From NCBI GenBank assembly GCA_036897485.1, contig JAYMTF010000026.1, forward strand, positions 1 through 64,000: 64,000 bases of DNA, read 5' to 3'. How positions within the stretch are numbered: the stretch's first letter is position 1; every line of letters begins with the position of its first letter. Of this stretch, positions 1 to 10,000 are shown in pieces. This DNA comes from Pelargonium nanum. Taxonomy: Eukaryota; Streptophyta; Magnoliopsida; Geraniales; Geraniaceae. A model generated the notes under the pieces. It was given only the letters and a program-made list of their open reading frames with translations. It was not told the origin of the DNA and did not search any database. A program made the position numbers and the translations under genes.

Positions 1-2
1 AC

Positions 3-182
3 CTTGGATGTCGCCGACGGCTTCGGAGGCGACCATTGGCGTCGGGCGTGCGCAATGGCTTGGTGCGCCGTCGGGCGATCTTGGATGTCGCCGACGGCTT
101 CAGTGTCGTCCATTGGCACTTGACATGTGCAATAGCTTTGGAGGTCGCCGGGGATGTTGGTCGTCGCCGGCGGGCTTGGAGT
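3..182. repeat. GC-rich degenerate tandem repeat, 77-bp period
   Basis: Two copies (3-79 and 80-156) and the start of a third (157-182) follow one another with a constant period of 77 bp. The first 22 bases of copies 1 and 2 (3-24 and 80-101) are identical. The remainder is diverged but alignable, with attggc and gtgc-caat blocks in the same order. The third copy matches only about 25 bases, imperfectly. The segment is much richer in GC and CpG than the rest of the window. Small ORFs cross it (8-211, 36-254 on +), but they simply read through the repeat in two frames and resemble no family I know. It is probably a nuclear minisatellite or a remnant of a repetitive coding sequence; the window edge cuts off its left side. 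Confidence 0.75.
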
Positions 183-332
183 TGGCTTTTGAGAACTTGT
201 CATCTCTTTGACCCCGCAATCTTGGGATGGTATCGGGACCAAAGACTCGAATGACGGGGTGCTCGGGCGCCATGTGTCGGGTTGTGATTCGTCAATTTAC
301 TTATGATTTTTTGGGTAGCATCAAAAATGTTT
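183..332. other. unassigned nuclear flank
   Basis: Mixed-composition DNA between the tandem repeat and the MITE. GC falls steadily from left to right. No ORF, repeat or RNA gene is visible. Confidence 0.5.
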
Positions 333-341
333 AATGGTTTA
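333..341. repeat. left 9-bp target-site duplication of the MITE
   Basis: aatggttta occurs directly before the MITE and again directly after it (643-651). A 9-bp duplication is the size typical of Mutator-like transposition. Confidence 0.85.
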
Positions 342-642
342 GAGTAATGCTATATGTACAAAATTTTGTACAAATTTTTTTGTACAAAGTGATGTGTTAG
401 TTAAGTATGACATATCAAATATTTTGATGATGACTTGGACAAATTAAAATTTGTCAAGTGTACTATATGTGTTATAAACCGGGCGCTCCGCGCCAAAAAT
501 TCATGGGAGGGTGGTGGTATTATATATGTCGGGTTATTATTCGTTTAAACTTAATATTGAACTATAAAAATAAGAAAAAATGATTGCCACATCATTTTGT
601 ACCCAAAGTTTTGTACAGAATTTGGGACAAATAGCATTTTTC
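342..642. mobile_element. Mutator-type MITE, complete, 301 bp
   Basis: A non-autonomous DNA transposon with long imperfect terminal inverted repeats of about 55 bp. The left end begins gagtaatgctatatgtac and the right end finishes with the near-complement acaaatagcatttttc; both arms carry repeated tttgtacaaa-like blocks and a cacatca/tgatgtg block at their inner ends. It is flanked by the perfect 9-bp duplication aatggttta. The interior (about 400-580) has no coding capacity and holds a small GC-rich palindromic patch near 480-496 (gggcgctccgcgcc). The TIR start with G, the 9-bp duplication and the small size fit Mutator-derived MITEs of dicot plants. Movement would depend on a transposase supplied elsewhere. 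The arms differ at several sites, so the insertion is not very recent, although the target duplication is still exact. Confidence 0.85.
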
Positions 643-651
643 AATGGTTTA
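643..651. repeat. right 9-bp target-site duplication of the MITE
   Basis: Exact copy of aatggttta at 333-341, immediately outside the right terminal inverted repeat. Confidence 0.85.
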
Positions 652-679
652 ACTATTAGATTGTTCTCATTATTTTGAC

Positions 680-885
680 AGAGGTTATTGGTTCAAATCA
701 ATATAAAAAATAATTTGTAATGGGGCAATGTTAAAAATTTCAAAAATTTAGTGGGGCAGATATAAGATTTGTAAGGAAAAATATAAAAATTGGAAAATAA
801 TTAGTGGTACATTTCAAAAAAAAAAAATAATAATTGAGTGGGGGCAATTGCCCCCAAACTCAACCACATGGATCCGTCTATGCTC
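680..885. repeat. probable end of an unclassified interspersed plant repeat
   Basis: An AT-rich stretch with several 'ggggca' blocks leads into gggggcaattgcccccaaac (840-859) and then tggatccgtctatg (869-882). The order 'ggggcaattgccccc ... tggatccg-c-tg' is a layout I recall from the ends of common dispersed repeats in dicot genomes (elements that start with a gtggcggatcc-like end). Only one end is present; no partner terminus is seen to the left. The family is not identified. The 16-bp palindrome-like ggggcaattgcccc is the clearest part. Confidence 0.4.
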
Positions 886-1017
886 TCGAGTATGTCAACC
901 AATCAAACAAATTTGATATCTTATATAAACTTGTTTGAGTGCATTTCTTCATAACATGACTCGTTCAAACGCCCAAGATATCACTCTGACTTATTAGGAG
1001 GGAGGGACAAATCATAA
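886..1017. other. unassigned nuclear spacer
   Basis: AT-rich non-coding DNA between the repeat end and the LINE tail. Nothing recognisable is seen. Confidence 0.5.
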
Positions 1018-1245
1018 TTTTTTTTAGAAAGAGTTATTTTATTATAAATTACTCATAATCAGCATCTAACAAGCTCCCAATAAAGGACGGGGCCGAAAAT
1101 CCAACCCACGTCGAAACGCCTGACACAGAATCTGAGGACCTAGATAAAGCACGGACAACTCGGTTCGCAGATCGATTAACATAAACAAACTCAATTCTGA
1201 GAAAGACAAGTTGCAGGCCTTATTCTCAGCTCATGAAAGCTCAGC
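1018..1245 (-). mobile_element. 5'-truncated LINE (plant L1 type), 3' end only
   Basis: Read on the minus strand, an RNase H-like C-terminal domain runs to a stop at 1049-1051. A short 3' UTR (AATAAAATAACTCTTTC) and an oligo-A tail follow (eight T on the + strand, 1018-1025). Stop, short UTR and A-tail are the normal 3' end of plant L1-like retrotransposons. Everything upstream of the last ~65 codons is missing: the copy stops near 1240-1260, where the composition of the window changes. Such 5' truncation is normal for LINEs, but a matching target-site duplication could not be found on the far side. A host gene with the same RNase H-like (RVT_3) domain is the alternative; the A-tail favours the LINE. 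Confidence 0.6.
1049..1242 (-). pseudogene. LINE RNase H-like (RVT_3) domain remnant
   Basis: The minus-strand reading gives ...EFVYVNRSANRVVRALSRSS...TWVGFSAPSFIGSLLDADYE-stop. The string 'VxRSANxVxxxLSR' followed about 15 residues later by 'WxGFSAPSFIxxLL' is the C-terminal signature of the RNase H-like domain in plant LINE polyproteins and related RVT_3 proteins. The clean frame covers 1049-1219. Upstream, the natural continuation (AENKACNLSFSELS) lies in another frame, which suggests a one-base loss near 1187-1193, and an in-frame TGA sits just before it (about 1230). The catalytic part of the domain is absent, so this is a dead fragment. Confidence 0.6.
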
Positions 1246-3936
1246 TAGTCTTTAAAAGCAACCTATTATTAATTGAAGGGAAGTATAGTACTAAAAAAAC
1301 TAGAGGTTAAAGCTTATCTTATGGGGTCTTAACGGGTATTTACTCTTTTTTAAATAAGAAGTTAGTATTAAGGGAAAGACTACTCCTTTTATTTACCCTA
1401 TGCCAAAACGAATACTTAAACAAGAAAGAGTATAAGATAACCTGAACTCAAGTTCAAGGGAAGGCATAATCGCACGAACAAGATGCAATCCTGTAATTGG
1501 CTACCTAGCTTAGCTCATCATATGTTTACTGTCTTACCGCATAATGTTAATGTTATAATACCTTACTTATAAGAAGAACCTAGCCCCGCGAATATAGATA
1601 ATGAAAATATCCTAATTTAAGAACAAACATTAGATATAATTGCTGTAATAAAATATATGGCCTATAACACCGAAACAGAATACTAGATATAAAAGAAACC
1701 AATTAATAGCCTAACACTCTACCATTGAAATGTTACTTTGTAAGCCTATTTTTTATTTGTCTTGAGCTATCTAACTGAAGAAAAAAGGGTTTCCTTCCAT
1801 ACCGCAAGCCATTTTTGCTATTAGTGTTAATAAGGTTTATACATATATCATAAAAGAAGCTTCGATATTTCACGGTTTATAGCCAACGTATAAGCTTGTA
1901 TCTTATCTGTGTAGTGTATATATGTACTGACGCTCCTGAAAATAAGAAAATAACTAGAGTCAAGCTTTTACTTTTTTACTGTTAACCTGGAAATTACTAT
2001 AGAAGTAATTCGTACAACAGTAGCTAAATTATTAGTACTTTTTTAGACAGCTAGTTATAATAGTGTAACTCTCTGATACTTTTGAGACGCGGAAATAACT
2101 TAAATTAGGGTGCTGGCTATATTTTTCGACTTATTCAAATGTTACAAACTGGAGGATACAATTCAAACCTCTGCCAGTTCGACGAGGAGAGCTCTTTTTA
2201 TACCGGGAGTTTACTATAATAGGTATGGTCTTGTATCTTTTGTCGAGGGTTCCAAACCTTAATTACAAGACTTTTCGAAGGACTGACCTCTAAGAAGGAA
2301 AGTCCATACCTGTTTCTTTACTATACTCCCTAAGAAGACAGAAAAGGGATTCCTAGCTTTAGACCCAAAACCCTTTCTTTGTGCCCCTTATCTTAACACC
2401 TCAAGATTTTAAGAGCTAAAAAAGCTTAAGATTTTCCAACAGCTTGTCATTGTACCCTTGACCTATAACATTCTTCTTTTCTAGGTATTCCTCTTAGTCA
2501 GAGAGACAGAAAGAAAGGCGACCGTCTGGGCGAATGAAAATTCTCTATTCTCTTTTATTCTCTATCTATTCCAAGAAAGATTAGGAATTAAGAACTCAAA
2601 CTACAAGCAACATTAGCAACAAAACAAGAAGAGAAACAAGTAAGGCAAACTTGTAAATAAATTGACCTGGAGTAGCTACAGAAGAAGCAAGGAATTTAAC
2701 AAGTACAAGCAAGAACCTATCACCCAAGCAAGATAAATCTTGCCTTACTTTTATACTCCTAAGAAAGAAGTGGAAAGAATAGAAAGCGCTAGATAAAACG
2801 GTTTGTACCTCGTCAAGCCCCCCTCCTCACTTTGTTCGGAGCTATAACTAACCTTGTCTTAGAACTAAAAGGAATTAGACTGAAACTAACATGAAACTCT
2901 CCAAAGCCCCGGCCATCCACTCGATCTTAATAAGCACAAAGTCGAGCTATTTCAGGGCCTAATGGCGAATCCTGCTCCGCGAAGCATTTAAGCAACCCGG
3001 GAAAAAGCTACGTGACCCGTCTCATCTTTAGATCTTTGAGTTTTTGACCATTAGGAATATTGAGCATGAATACCAAGACGAGTACCTTTTCACTATCTTA
3101 CTTACGCTGGAAAGAAACAAGACTCATGGAAAAAGCGAGGAACAATGAAAAAGAAAAACAACACTAGACAGGTAACCAGAAACCGAGTCAAAGAGGAAAC
3201 CTTACACCGCTTCTTATAAGGAATGATAAGAGCTATTACACCAAAGAGAATAGGAATGGTGAATACCCATACTTTTTGTTTCTGACTTGACTCCCCAAAC
3301 CTTTTTTGCACTAAGCTACTTACGAAGAAAGTACTTTACACTCAAATTGGAAACATAGCGCTGAGCCTTTCATTTAGGTCTTATCTTTTTTTGATAAAAT
3401 CTTCAGCAGGCAGTTTGTTACGAAATAAGAATAGGTATCCACTTGTAATAAACTAGGGCGCATAAATAGAGTACATGATTCGTTCCACGTATCTCACTGA
3501 CTATCTGACTAGAACTTCTCGATTTAGAAATTTGACAATTAGTCAGACTCTCGAACATAGATACGAAATTCGTTTCTTCCAAGGAAAAAGAAAGGGGTTT
3601 TAACGACTTGGATCAGGAATTTGAGAGACTCTTATTTCCACTGTCCCGAGGTTAGGTAAGAAAGTGACAATCGCACACCGAGACAAGACCCACACCTGGT
3701 AGACGAGTACTCATTCAAGAAACCAGAGAACAAGCGAATAAAGGGGGTCAGTGTAGCTTAGGAAGGCACGCAGTGAGTAGTTGCTAAATTGACTTGTCAA
3801 TAATGTAGTGTCAGAAATGAGGTAAGAAAGAGAAAAACATTGACTAATTCTAAGCAAGCTTACCTCTACTAATACTAAGTGAAGACAAAATTCTAAGAAA
3901 AAGGGGATCCATTCTTAAGTGATTAGACAAATTACC
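1246..3936. other. start of gene-free AT-rich block; organelle-like patch
   Basis: After ~1,250 the DNA becomes a gene-free AT-rich sequence. Around 2500-3030 it is somewhat GC-richer and has the word usage of plant mitochondrial intergenic DNA: purine-rich gaagaagcaagg-like tracts, 'ctcgtcaagcccccctcc' and 'gcaacccggg'. I could not match any mitochondrial gene. The best ORF is 3102-3311 on the minus strand (69 codons). It predicts two hydrophobic stretches joined by a basic loop, but it has no recognisable family and is within chance expectation. Confidence 0.5.
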
Positions 3937-4008
3937 TATATCGACTGGATTCGAACCCGCGCATCACGGGCAAACTAACCAGTGCTCTAACAACTGAGCT
4001 ATGAATAC
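3937..4008 (-). ncRNA. tRNA-like relic
   Basis: Minus-strand reading: GTATTCA-TA-GCTC-AGTTGTTA-GAGC-A, then an anticodon-arm region, then GCGGG-TTCGAAT-CCAGT. The D-stem (GCTC/GAGC) is perfect and the D-loop has near-consensus length. The T-loop TTCGAAT is canonical, and its stem keeps 4 of 5 pairs counting one G-T. The acceptor strands pair (6 of 7 with wobble) only if one base is skipped after the T-stem. The anticodon stem is poor and the invariant T before the anticodon is A, so it is not a working tRNA. If the loop is taken literally the anticodon would be GTT. It is a decayed tRNA or a tRNA-derived piece. Confidence 0.5.
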
Positions 4009-7000
4009 AAAACTACTTACTTTTTGCATCGGGTTTTAGATGATCTATTTCACTCCCTTGTTCCTCGGGTTCTTTTTCATGCCACCCACATTCTTAAGCC
4101 CCTATTTCTTGCTGGGCTTATCTTCAATCCCACTAAAGCCCTATGCTTGGCTTTTTAAAACAATCAATACACTACTGATAAACAAATAGCTGTTGTCTTC
4201 TATCTCTAAAAACCAGTTAATATAATGAATGAGATCCACTCGAGTAAAAAAAACAGGGCCTGATCCCTTCCTAGGTACTCTCTCGTTCATAGAAGAGCTT
4301 TTCTACAGAAAAACCGAAACCATTCCTGTATAATCCTTATCTTAACATTGATGGTAGCGTGTAAATATCTTAGAGACACGGGGTTCAGGCAGTAGCTAAA
4401 AAGACTTATCTAGGAATAAATAAAATGCAGGTATTAAGCAGTAGTTAGTATAAAAATCTGGGTTGTCCAGATATTACGATTAAGAGTCCCAGTATAAAAT
4501 AGGATTATTCTTAAAAATAGATTAAAATCTTACTTCTGTTTCTCCCTTATTAGAGCCTCCACCTGACGAATTCTTGAGTTCAAATCCCAACTAAACTAAG
4601 CTCATGCACAAAAGTAAAGCGGATCCTTGACCAAGCCTAAGCGTTGATAGACTAATCACGTAAAGAAAGTGGGATGCATATTACCCCGTAGACAGACTGA
4701 AGAAATTTAAATTAAATTGCAAAAATCTCATAGAACAGTTTCCTTTAGAGACACTCCCTTATTTTGACAACTTTTAAATTCGAAGGGCGACTATAACTCG
4801 CTTAATAGGCGAAGGAAACCCTAGTAATAAATAAAAGCAAAGAATGTTTTTAATAAGGTGTTATAACCTTTACTTGCCCATATAATAAGGAGTTGCAATA
4901 TTGGTTACTTATCTAAAAAAAAGAGACCGGGTTATAGTATATATCCTATCCCCTCCAGTTAGAAGTTCAATCTGTTTATTATACAGCAATCTTAGTGAAC
5001 AGATTAATTAAGGTTTAATCAAAAATAACTAGTAGTTTAAGAATTTATACACTTTTTTACCGTCTAATGGTTCATTCATATGGTATATATTAAGCAAATA
5101 ATAATAAGTTAGGTTAATGTCATCTGCGGGGTTCCCTAGAAATTAATACAAAGAGATATTGTCATAACCTCTTCAAAAGTATCCTCAGCATTCATTTGAG
5201 TTTTACCTGAGTACCCTTGATCCTAGATATCCGGTAACAAAAATATGTATGAGGTATATAATAAATGAGGATCTTACTCGGAATTAGGGCCAATTCTTAA
5301 AGTTATCTTAAGGAAATAGTTTGCTTTGTTATTAATGACAGATATTCTAGAAAAAAGGTCCCAATACTAAGTCTCTATATATATTATTATAAGTACAAGT
5401 TAGAGTACAAACAAAGTTGATATACCCCGGGGCAGGTAATTAAGCCCTTACTAAACCCCAAATTTAGGCAAAAGTAGAACCTTTCTTCTTACCAAAAGAA
5501 TCAAAGAGAGTCGTCTGCTGGTATAAGTGATGCCTGGCATAGGTACCTAGTCTCTACTTTTTTTCTAAGAATACCCAGAAATTCAGAAACAATTTATACG
5601 TCACTCTTATCTGTAATTTCCTATTGTCTTCTTTTTATCTATTTAGTATCATAACTGTAGCCTAGCCTCGGGTATCTGATCCAATTCTTTCATTCCAAAC
5701 CGAGCACTGAAAACCCACGTGAGTTGAAAGGAAGCAATTGCTTATTTTATCCGAAAACTCAATGATCTTCTTTTTATTAAAAGCCTTTATAAGGAGGAAG
5801 TATTTACTCTGATCTTGCTGTGTAAATTTAGGGAGTTGTAGCATAAACTGTAACTCCTATCTAAACTTCTCTCTCATATTGATTTAATATTTCATGAGAC
5901 TGATAAGTAGTTACCCTATATTCTACTTTCTATAATTCTTTAAGAGTGCTGTTTGTTAATAGTCAAACGTTCATTCATAACGACGTATAAAATACCTTCT
6001 TGAGGGGTTCGAGAAGCGTAAAAAGCCTTAAGTAAATTAAGGCATTCCTATTAATTGATGACTTCATGTCTTAACTGAGGATCTCTTTACCTAAGCTAAG
6101 ATTAAGCAGAATTAATTAGTCAACCAACCTACTAAACCCACTAAGTATCCTGCTAGATCTATTTTTAGATGAACATAAAACCATAAGTGTACAAGGTAAT
6201 AGTGTGCTTCTTGATTTTAAGTGGTAACGAATAAGGGGTATTTTTATGCTATGTAAACTAGTTTATCACACTGTTTCCTAAGAAAAGAGATAGGAGTTTT
6301 TGAGTCCATGGTACAAGAGTTCTTTATGTACTAGTTTGAGAAGCTTACCCCTTTGCTCTCTGGTTCGAAGATCCAATACAGGATTTAATCACTCTCTGCT
6401 TTTGACTCTTTTAAGTATAATTTATCAGGGATTCCGTGTAGATAGTGAATCCAATTGTCCAGGGTTTTTGCGTTAGCGTCTAGGAAAAGGTAGCTTTTGT
6501 AAAGGAACTCAAGTTAAGCGCTTTCTAGTTAGTTTAGGAGAGAGCCGCTCTCTTTCTTACAAGTGTTTAAAGTTTAAAGCCAAGATTAATATTTTTAGTC
6601 TTAGTAAACCTTCTGTAACATAATATAATAGTTTGCTAGCTTAGACTTATGCCTAAGAAGCTCTTTGTAATTTGTTCCATCTTGTGCAAGAGACTCCTTA
6701 AGATCTCCATTATTAGCTTGATGCTTGTAAAAAAACTTTATAAATTAGTACTACTCAGAATCCCGAAACCTAATCTTAGAAAGTAAACTACTAGAATTGT
6801 TCTCTATAAGCGAAAGAAATCCTATACCAGATAAAGGGAAACTCAATCTTATTTTTAAAAACGAGTATCCACGTAAAGCGAATTGAAAAAAGGGTTTTCT
6901 TATAATAGATAATATAGGGTAAAACAAAATCTTATTCGTTAAAGTGATACGAACAAATCATATAAGAGTAAGGACATCGTCAGGGTTCGCAATATCGTTA

Positions 7001-10000
7001 GAATACTGTTGCTGAGTTAGGAAATATAGGCATATTGTGTACTATAAGCTAGCTTTCGTTTAAAGAAAGTAACTCATAAATTTATTATGGAAACACTCTG
7101 CTTAAAAGTATTGCAAATATATTCTACCTGTATTCTACCTGAAAGCCTACCATTAATTAAATTTCTGTTTAAAAAGAAAGCTTTTATCGACAATAGTTAA
7201 GTCCAAAATAGAACTTATACTTGTTATAGAATTGACCAATTTTACTAAAATAACTCCAACTATCAATAGACAAAAAGGGTGCCAGATAACTAGTATTAAT
7301 AATGAGTGTCACTGTATTAAAGATCTTCTTGCGAGAATAGTAAGACAGAGTAAAATGTAAAAGAAAACTTGCTAGCCAAGTAAGATACAAAAAGTTTGTG
7401 AGATTAGACCAGAATTTAAGGTACCCTTTGTATACTGAAAAGTCTAGGAACATGCCCGTGGATGCAATAAGAATTAGATTTAGATATAAGAAGAAGTACT
7501 CTATTTACGCGATTCTTAAGATTGCAACATATTGTTACGCTCTACACTAAACCGCGGGAGGGGAGCAGTCGTTAGGAGTCCCCAATGGGTATGCATAAAG
7601 TTTCCTGGCTGGAAGGAGATTTAAACACGTGTATGAAGTTTTTACATTCGTTGCACAGGCTTCTTTTCGAAAAGAAATTGGGCCAGTTTCTTAACTGGGA
7701 GACATTGGTAGTCGTTTAGAGATAATCAAGTATAAGATATAAGAGGGAGGCTTAAATTTGTAGTTGTTAGGTCTAAAATCCGAAATTATGCTTCTTGAAA
7801 TTCTGTATTTGTACTATAGAGACTCAGTAACAGGTGTTCTAAATCACAAAAACAGGAAGAGAAATCCTGCAACAGCATTCAATACTTAATTAGAAGGGAG
7901 TGTAATCCAGTACGAACGGGTTCACGGGGTTCAAAATTATCAATTCTTTAAAAAATTTCTTATAAAGTTGAACTGGATCCAGAGAATTTCCTAAGTTTGA
8001 TAGGTAGAAGGTTTTGAGATACTAAATACTAGTATTACTTGGTTTTTAATAAAAGTAGAAAACTTGGGGTACTAAAGCACGAATTCCTTTACACCACTTT
8101 ATTTTAAACGCCCCTTATGCTAACTCCTTAGGCAGACTTGTACCTATATCTAAAGGCTTGTACTATATAATTCTTAAAAAAAGTCCCTTTCAGTCCTTCA
8201 AACTTAAACTTGCCTCGTGGAGTATATCCGACTAACCCTTTTTATTTGACCATATGCCTGAGCCTCGCCTTTCGTAGATTTCAGTTTACGTTTTTACTTA
8301 ATATGAGTTCCGCTTGGATTTCTATAACGAATCGTTTAACAAAGTAGGGATCCCCTGAATGGACTAACTACTCCTGTAATAGGGATACTGAGAAAATGAG
8401 GCATTTGCGTGTTTGTAAAGAGCTTGTAGATAGAAGACCTTATGCTATAATTATAATAAGCAAAGAAGTATATAAAAAGAAAACCTGTATGCCGACTTCT
8501 AGATTAATACGCGTTGTTATAAAGGACTCAGTTTAAATGGTAAAGGTTCTCAAATCCAGTAATACTTATAATTGTACAGGGGTGCCCCTAATAGGTCCGG
8601 ACATGACTAATCAAATTAAATCTTCTTTTTACGCAGCCAAGTAATGTTTGTTAAATAAGGGGGAGTTTATACTGTATAAGCTTATAGCTATAACTACTCA
8701 TATTAACTACTAAATTTCTCATGAATAAGTATAGTTAAAACCAAATTCTTAAAATGGGATCGTACCTTGAGGGCTCTTAAGGAGGCTTCACTAGCTATAC
8801 AGTGGGTTTACTAAGTATTAATAAATTTTACTTCAAAAGGGCTTCTTCTCCAGTATATTTATGGTAGTTTCTCTTTATATGAAAATAGGAGCGTCTGCTA
8901 TTAGTATTAGCGTATTAGTTTACTTTTTTTTTAGGCCTACTAGGTTACACTGTTATACTGGAAAGGCAAAGTATTAGGAGCTCCAGTTATTCTCTAAATA
9001 GCAATAAGTAACTTTTTACCAGATTTCTAAGAAGGTTCCTAAAATAGTCTTTAGTGAAATTACAACCCGTAGGTTTTTATTGATTATATAACCCAAGTAG
9101 GCTTCATATTAGGTATTTAAGAATAGTAGTAATTTTATTTAGGTGCGGCTTAAGAAAACTATGAAGGAGAATTTTCTATATAACTTATGAGGTCCTTACG
9201 AAATACAGATTGAAGGGCTAAGAAACAAGAACTCAAAGGCAAGCTTGAGCTTGTTTATCCCTCGTCAATTTCTAGATTCTATCCCAGATTTAGCTAAATA
9301 TCTTGGTGGCTGGAATTAAGAACCGTTAAGAACAAGACCAAGAACTAAAGGACAGAAGCAGCAAGAGCTAAGTAATTACCCTTAAAATCTAAAAATACGA
9401 GAATTAAGGAATTACTGCTATATATAATTTATATAGCTAAATTACTAACTAACTTTCCGGGTATTAGACTTAAAAAAGTACTTTCTACGGTACGTTCTTT
9501 CTGAGAAGTGAGGTATTTTATAATATATATAGGTATGAAATCTTCTAAATAAAACAAGTAATTTGGGGTAAAATAAGGTAGCTCAGCTAGATTACCTTTA
9601 AGTATAGACCTTTTTCAAGCTTGGATTTGTAACTTATTAGTGTTAGGAATATTCCCTGTAAAGAAGTACTAAAGAGCTGATTAAGTACCTACTAAAATTC
9701 CCAGTTGACTACTGAAAAAAAGAGAACCGGCTTAAAATGTGCTTTTTATGGGTTCGTAGGCTATTAGTTATTAATGAGAAAGTTTAGTTTATAGTGTAGT
9801 AATACAAATTGGATTGTTATATGTAAGTAAACTTAGCAAAGGTCTTGCTAAAAGAGGGGCTTCTTTTTGGGGTTCTTGAGTGCTTTCCAGTGAGATACTT
9901 CTAGCCCTTAATAAAAAATAGAAATTAGTAAGAAAGGTTATGCTTAGTCTTACTTTATTTTCTTTACAGAAGTTTTTACTTTCAAAAAATCCGAACTAAA

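Noticed and set aside
8-254. Two overlapping plus-strand ORFs in the GC-rich start
   Set aside because: Both read through the 77-bp tandem repeat in different frames, and the unit length is not divisible by three. No protein family is recognised.
3102-3311. 69-codon minus-strand ORF with two possible membrane stretches
   Set aside because: Hydrophobic runs come from A/T-rich codons. It lies in a mitochondrial-like patch, but I recognise no mitochondrial gene in it.
7184-7453. Longest ORF in the block, minus strand, 89 codons, hydrophobic/aromatic
   Set aside because: Length is near the maximum expected by chance in 64 kb of AT-rich DNA. F/Y/L/S/K-rich composition is what AT-rich random sequence encodes; there is no family resemblance and no conserved motif.
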